Assembly: GCF_009870125.1 (NCBI RefSeq)
Contig: NC_046681.1
Location: forward strand, 3,100,001-3,164,000
Source of the DNA: Drosophila pseudoobscura
Taxonomy: Eukaryota; Arthropoda; Insecta; Diptera; Drosophilidae
DNA: 64,000 nucleotides
Direction: 5' to 3'
The notes below the pieces were generated by a model. The model ran no database searches and had not been told where the DNA came from. It saw only the letters and a program-made list of their open reading frames with translations. The position numbers and the translations under genes were made by a program. Positions within the stretch are counted from its first letter, which is position 1. Every line of letters begins with the position of its first letter. Shown one piece after another: positions 58,801 through 64,000 of this stretch.

Positions 58801-61800
58801 TTAAGTTGTCGTTGTTGTTGTTATTGTGGCTCCGATGCGGAAGAACAAAACACGGGTTTATTTCTTGTTTCTGTGTGTATTTTAAACAGAAAATATTACG
58901 GCAATGTTCTTTAAAGTTAATCACTGTAGACGAGCATACAGACGGCCATCCGACTGATCGACGTGCGAGCGCCGCTCGGCGCTGGGGGTCTTGAGGCTCG
59001 GGGCTCGGGGGCTCTCCTCATTAAAATACAAAACCTAAAACGTGTTTACAATTTGCTTCTACTCGAACGTCGAACATAAACACACGGAACAGAAAAAAAA
59101 ACATTGGATGTGGCTGGCTCCATGTGTCTTGTTTCACGCTCGATTTGGCTTTGACTGATTGAAAGCTGTCGCCGCCGATGGGGCTCTACCTCTAGCTCTA
59201 GGGGACCGCTTTGGGGCACGATCTGGAAACAGTTGGCTAGTACGATGGTGGATGGTGGATGTTGTATGTCGGGGTATTCCTTTATCAGGGAGGGCTTTCC
59301 CGCTATCCAGTCCAGCGTCTTAGCTGCAGTGCATTTCCTGCTCGCTCCAGAATTGGGTCGCTTGGTCGGGGTCGTTTCTCCGAATCAATTTTCATGTTTT
59401 GTGTGTGCTTCCATTATCAGGCCGTGTAGAGTCGCGTTTGCTGCACCACGTAATAGATAACGCCAGATGGAACACAAACACACTTGGTCGGGGCGAAAAA
59501 ACCCGAAATCGAAAATGGTACATCTCTAATTGAAAATGTTAAAGCAGATAGCAAATATTTATCAGAGGTTAACACGAGAAACGAGGCGGCGGAACACGTT
59601 CCGTTTGATTGGATGCAGCCAATAGATAACGCCAATTCGCTTGTGCTGCTGCATCTATGCTGCGATCCGGCACTGTACTTCCAGTCCCAATATTCTCCTC
59701 TGCCCCTCTGGAGGCCAGGACACACACAGTCACACACTTCATCTGTCCCTGTCTCGCTCAGACTAATGGCCGGCCATGTTGACAGGCCAGACATGGAAGG
59801 GCATGCGAGGGAGCGGGAGAGGGAGAGGGAGAGAGAGAACACGAACCACAGACACTACAAAGCGCAGTAAGAAAGAAAACTGTTGTGCAGAAAGATGAGG
59901 AAGAGGCTGAGGAGGAGGAAGAAGACAACGAAAAAACAAGAACTGCAGCGACGCCGTTGACCTGTCGGGCTGCCGCAGCAGTGGGAACGAGCAGGCACTA
60001 GTCGTGGGAGAGCGTCGGGATCGGGACGCTGTCTGCTAAATTGGATGCTGCTGTCTGCATCTCGCTCTCTTTCTCTGTCTCTGTCTCTCTCCCTCTCCCA
60101 ATCCCTTGGCTACAATAAAACTCCCTTGTGCCTGGCGTCGCAGATTTTTTTCGCCATTGTCTTGTTCAATAAAATTTCATTCAGCAGCAGCTTGAGCAGA
60201 GCTGCCTGCTGCTGCTGACGCATAGTCCCCCGCCTGTCAATTTGTACGGCTGACGGTGGGGCGGAACGTCGCGAAATTCTGGGGAGCATACAAAATTTGC
60301 ATCGAGCAGCGGCGGGTCGTGCACCGCCACAGCGGTGCCTTTGTCCCAACCTGGCCTGGGATTGGATCGGGACTGCGATTGGGACGAATATTTTATCTTC
60401 TAGAAGAAGTGCCTTTCCTGTGTGCCTTTTTGTATTTGTGTGTGTGCATCAGGTAAATGTAGTTTGCTTTGTTCTGTTTTATGGCTTGCTCATTCCTCCT
60501 CGCTCTCTGCCTCTGTGTATGCGTGTATCCATGTATCCCTGCACTTGTGTGTGTGTGTGTTTGTGACATGCTCTTTGGCTTTGGTGCTGGTTGTTCTTGT
60601 TGTTGGTACCATTGAACTCTGCTGCAGTCGCAGTTTCCGTCGCAACCCCAAACGGCACCGGGGAATGCATGGAAGTGAAACAGAGCTTTGTTTATTTTGA
60701 GTTTGTTTGTGGAGTGGGGGGAGTTCTGCAGAACCAGAACTGTTCGCTCTCCCCCTTGCGCCCCTCTCTGCTTACTATAGCTTGAACTTGGCTCTGTCTC
60801 TGTCTCTTTCTCTGCCCCCCCCCCTCACGTGGGGAACATAACGATCTCCATCGGCGTGTCCAACAGGAGGGCTCTCGCTGCTGACTGTTTCCACTCTCCT
60901 GAGCCATGAAATTCATAATCGTGTACAAATTGTTTTGCATTAGTAATGGCTGCGTCGTTTGTTCCACTTCCCATTTCTCCCTTTCTTGTTCTTCTTTCTT
61001 TAGTAGGGGATAATGGCGGGGGTGGCAGAGGTAGGGGCAGAGGGAGAGGCAGAGTGCAGTGCACTGTCTGATTATTAGCTGCTCTTCTCTCTATTTTTAA
61101 ACACTTACAAGCCGTCTGGAATTTGTATGTACATTTCATTGGTACACCCTTCATCCCCTCCCCTCCCCACCACTAACACTCTGCGCAGCGATCCACTTTA
61201 TAGAAAACATATGGCGGAGATATTGAGATCCGGGCGCTTCTTCTGATGGCCCAAATGATATTTATCTTGTCATGATATACAATCGGACTGACAGTTCGAC
61301 AGTTTTGCCTGCCCCCCTCTTCGCGGCACAGCATGGCCACTGCCCCAATCGAAAATGTGCTAATCTAATCGATAGACAATGCGCGCCTACTATCAACCTC
61401 TGCCGGCAACCAAAACCAAGCGCCGTGCCCCGTACCCCCGGCTCCCTTTGTTTGATTTTATTGGATATACCGGTGACGTTTTGGCGCTATTCTTGTGTAT
61501 ATTAACTAATTTGTTGAAATTACCACCAGCGCCCAAAGTTTATTTATGAGTCACTTTTTGGAGGTACGTCCCAGGTGTGACTAGAACTTGAGATAGAGTT
61601 GAGGCATTTGCAAAAGTTGGCAGTACTGCAAAATCGGTAGAAGAAAATCCTATTTAATTCTATGCAATGTAAATATGTTACTTATTAAGAGGTTCGAGGA
61701 TCTAGTAAGATAGTAAGATAGTTCAGATTCGATCCTATTTCAGACAGGTTTCGGTAGTGGGTCTATTATTTTGGTCATTGCTGTGTGCATGTAACATAAA

Positions 61801-62586
61801 TATGTACACAAATCGAGTGTGCCTGTCGTCTGGCTATTTCTTCTCGCTTCTCTCCATCGGGGGGTATACAGAAATATTCACCGTGCAGTTATGCTGCCGA
61901 GCTGCTGCACTGCTGGCGCCGGCAGCATAAGCGCTTCCTGCTGCTCGAAAGTTCTGCGGCAACATAGAGCAGACATGCCGCCAGCCACCCACATCCCACA
62001 TCTAGTGAGTCAGAGCGGGAGAGGAAGAGAGCTGCAGACGCTTTGTTGCTATTGCTTTCGCTTGCTTTTTGCGGTCGTTGCCCAAATTGGGAAAAAACAT
62101 GCGCAGGCAGCGGCAGAACAGCGACGCGGGCTCTGAGAACTCTTCCTGATTGCTGTCTCTGTCTAGCTCTCTGCTCTCTGCTCTCTCTTCGCTGCCTTAT
62201 CTCTCTTTGGCGCTGGCTCTCAGCGGAGCACGCAACCTGTAGCACGCGCGAAATGTCTGCCATGGAAAATTGTTGCTCTTCAGGGGAGGCTTTTCGAGAT
62301 TTTTCGGGTGGGTGGTCCGGTCTGGTCTGGTCTGGTCTGAAAGCCGCCATATTGTTTTAGGGGTTGCTAAACAACAACAGCAACAACTGTGGGTGCCAGG
62401 GGGATGCAGTTTGTTCGTGTTGTAGCTGCGCTCTGGTGCTCTGCTCTGCTTTTTCTGGACCTGGACCTGGACCGGACCGGCATTCAACAGTTCGGCATGA
62501 GAGTTCATTCTCTCTTGTGCTCAGGTCTATCGCTCTGCTCTCTCGCAGCTTGTTGCCGAGTATGCATGTGAATATGAGACTATTCC

Positions 62587-62587
<1 letters not shown>

Positions 62588-62618
<31 letters not shown>

Positions 62619-62619
62619 T
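62588..62619. repeat. GT/AT compound microsatellite
   Basis: About six GT units followed by nine to ten AT units. Confidence 0.85.
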
Positions 62620-63089
62620 GATTTTTCGCCTGTTCTGTCTCGGTAATTTTTGACGTTAATTTGCAAACCGGGAGCAGACCCCACTGCACTGACGTAGGCA
62701 GCCGCCTCGTGGTATGCAGAGTTGCATTTCTTTCTGCATATTTGTGTGGTCCCCAGGCACAGGACGTGGTCTCGGTCTCGCTCATTCTGGAGGCGGCGAT
62801 AACGAAGTCGAGACGCGGTCGCCGTCGACTGAGTGGCTGCTGCTGCCGCCGCCGCTGCTGCTGCTGCTGCGGCTTGGGAGCTTTACCCGGGTCGCTGCAT
62901 TATGCGCAAAGTTAGTTTTGCAGGGAACTGAACTGCCATTCGCGTCACGTCGCGCGGGGACAGTAGATGCCCTTGCCCAGACACGCTTGTCTCATTCCAC
63001 CGTGTCCAGACATAATAATAGTGACTAAGACGATCCTCGAACGGAAGTAAATGTTTTAAATACAAATTTTGTTTTGTTTTCCATTGCAG

Positions 63090-63373
63090 CAGTTTGTGCG
63101 CGCACCGCCATTAACGGACAGCACCCAAAAGTATGCTACACAAATCTGTTTCAGCGTGTCCCCGCAAACAAAAGCAAAAACAAAAACAAAAGCAACAGCC
63201 ACACAACTACAACTACAAGCACAGCGACCAGAGAGCAAGCAAATTAGTGACTGCGGAGAGCAACAACTAGAAAGAAGAGCAACAAAACAACCACAAGCTG
63301 AGCAACGGAAGAACGAAAGCGGAGCCTAGAACATAGAAAATTCAACAAGACATACAAAAACAAAACAGTAAAG
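63090..63373 (+). other. Candidate 5'UTR exon
   Basis: Acceptor TTCCATTGCAG|CAGTT and donor CAGTAAAG|GTGAGT. The sequence between is AAC/AAA/ACA-rich with stop codons before the donor, typical of a fly 5'UTR exon. It is probably part of the long gene starting upstream (brat by synteny). The last ~600 bp of the window appear to be the following intron. Confidence 0.5.
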
Positions 63374-64000
63374 GTGAGTCGTCGCCCTGTCCCTCTCTCA
63401 CGTACGTTGGAGTTGTGTGCGGGATGTGTGTGTGACTGTGTGTGTGTGTGTGCATGATAAATGTACTACAGTCTAGACAGTTAAACAGCTCCTCTCCTCT
63501 CTCCTCTCTCCCTCAAACCGATTTCTTTTCGCTCACTTTCCGCTCCCCCGCACATTTTTCGGGGTTGATGTCGCTGCGTTCTCTTCGCTTTACCTCCCCG
63601 TTCGCGATTGCCTTTTACGTTGATTTCCTTGTTGACGGAAGTTCGGAGCTGGAACTCTGGAGAAGTTTCTTTTTGTTTACTGTTCGGCGAGGGGTATGTG
63701 TTTCTTTGCCCTGTCCTGTTTTGGCCGTGCAAAGTTTTGCCCAAGGCAACGGACGAACCGCTGAACCGTCGAACGAAGGGAATGAATGTGAATGAGGGCT
63801 GCGGTGCTGTCTGCTTGCGTCTGGGTGCGTTTATTGCATTTTGTTGTGGGGGGTTGCAGGACTCTATGACGAGGGGAAAGGGAATCCTGTGACTGTGGCT
63901 GCTTTCATCCAGGGCAGGGTACAGCTTCGCTTTGCTTCCGTCTGCTTCCTTCAATAATTTGAATGGTCTTTCCCCTTTCCTGGAGTGATGGCGATAGTGG
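63374..64000. other. Probable intron to the end of the window
   Basis: Follows the donor at 63374. CT- and GT-rich, with no exon recognised. Confidence 0.45.

Larger units (their letters stand above)
49915..63089. other. Long non-coding stretch, probably introns
   Basis: No conserved protein is visible. The sequence is rich in CTG/CAG, CT, TATG and GT repeats. Some stretches look like alternative first exons (for example one ending CTACTC|GTGAGTG near 57.99 kb), but none can be supported firmly. Confidence 0.45.

Overview
The window is nuclear DNA of a Drosophila-type fly. Genes have short introns with GT..AG ends, the promoters carry fly core elements (TATA/Inr, DRE TATCGATA, the GGTCACACTG element), and the gene set matches the Ddc (37C) cluster of Drosophila. 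The species is not D. melanogaster: the amd-Cs interval is enlarged by duplications and an extra gene. I cannot name the species from sequence alone.

Layout. 1-12.7 kb is mostly non-coding. It holds a poly-Gln first coding exon on the minus strand (7866-8205) and an unknown ORF broken by one stop codon (5155-5835). 12.7-20.97 kb is a rearranged aromatic-amino-acid decarboxylase (AADC) area: an orphan pair of 5' exons (12697-13089), the complete amd gene (15734-17705), and an almost identical inverted copy of the amd catalytic exon (19476-20693). The inverted copy forms a palindrome of two ~2.05 kb arms around a 654 bp spacer. An intronless torsin-like ATPase gene (21422-22447) follows, then 2.6 kb of AT-rich DNA with a transposon relic, then Cs/anon-37Cs (25062-26690) tail-to-tail with Ddc (26941-29549, minus; promoter near 30.49 kb).

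32-43.2 kb is a compact housekeeping block: l(2)37Cc (prohibitin, minus), l(2)37Cb (DHX16/Prp2-type DEAH helicase, minus), a TFIIIC subunit (GTF3C5-like, plus), cytosolic asparaginyl-tRNA synthetase (minus), dynactin p27/DCTN6 (plus) and the RNA polymerase I/III subunit POLR1D/AC19 (minus). Divergent pairs share DRE-containing promoters; convergent pairs have nearly touching 3' ends.

44.2-64 kb is a long, low-complexity region. It begins with a strong housekeeping-type promoter and contains a few spliced-exon candidates. By synteny with the D. melanogaster 37C region it is probably the 5' end of brat, but no diagnostic brat coding sequence lies in the window.

Functionally, Ddc makes dopamine/serotonin, amd makes the catechol aldehyde used in cuticle, and Cs is an amine-oxidase-like flavoprotein, so the left half is a catecholamine/cuticle cluster. 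The most unusual features are the amd palindrome (a possible hairpin-RNA source), the orphan 5' exons that could serve as an alternative N-terminus for amd, and a promoter module shared by l(2)37Cc and the gene starting at 44.4 kb.
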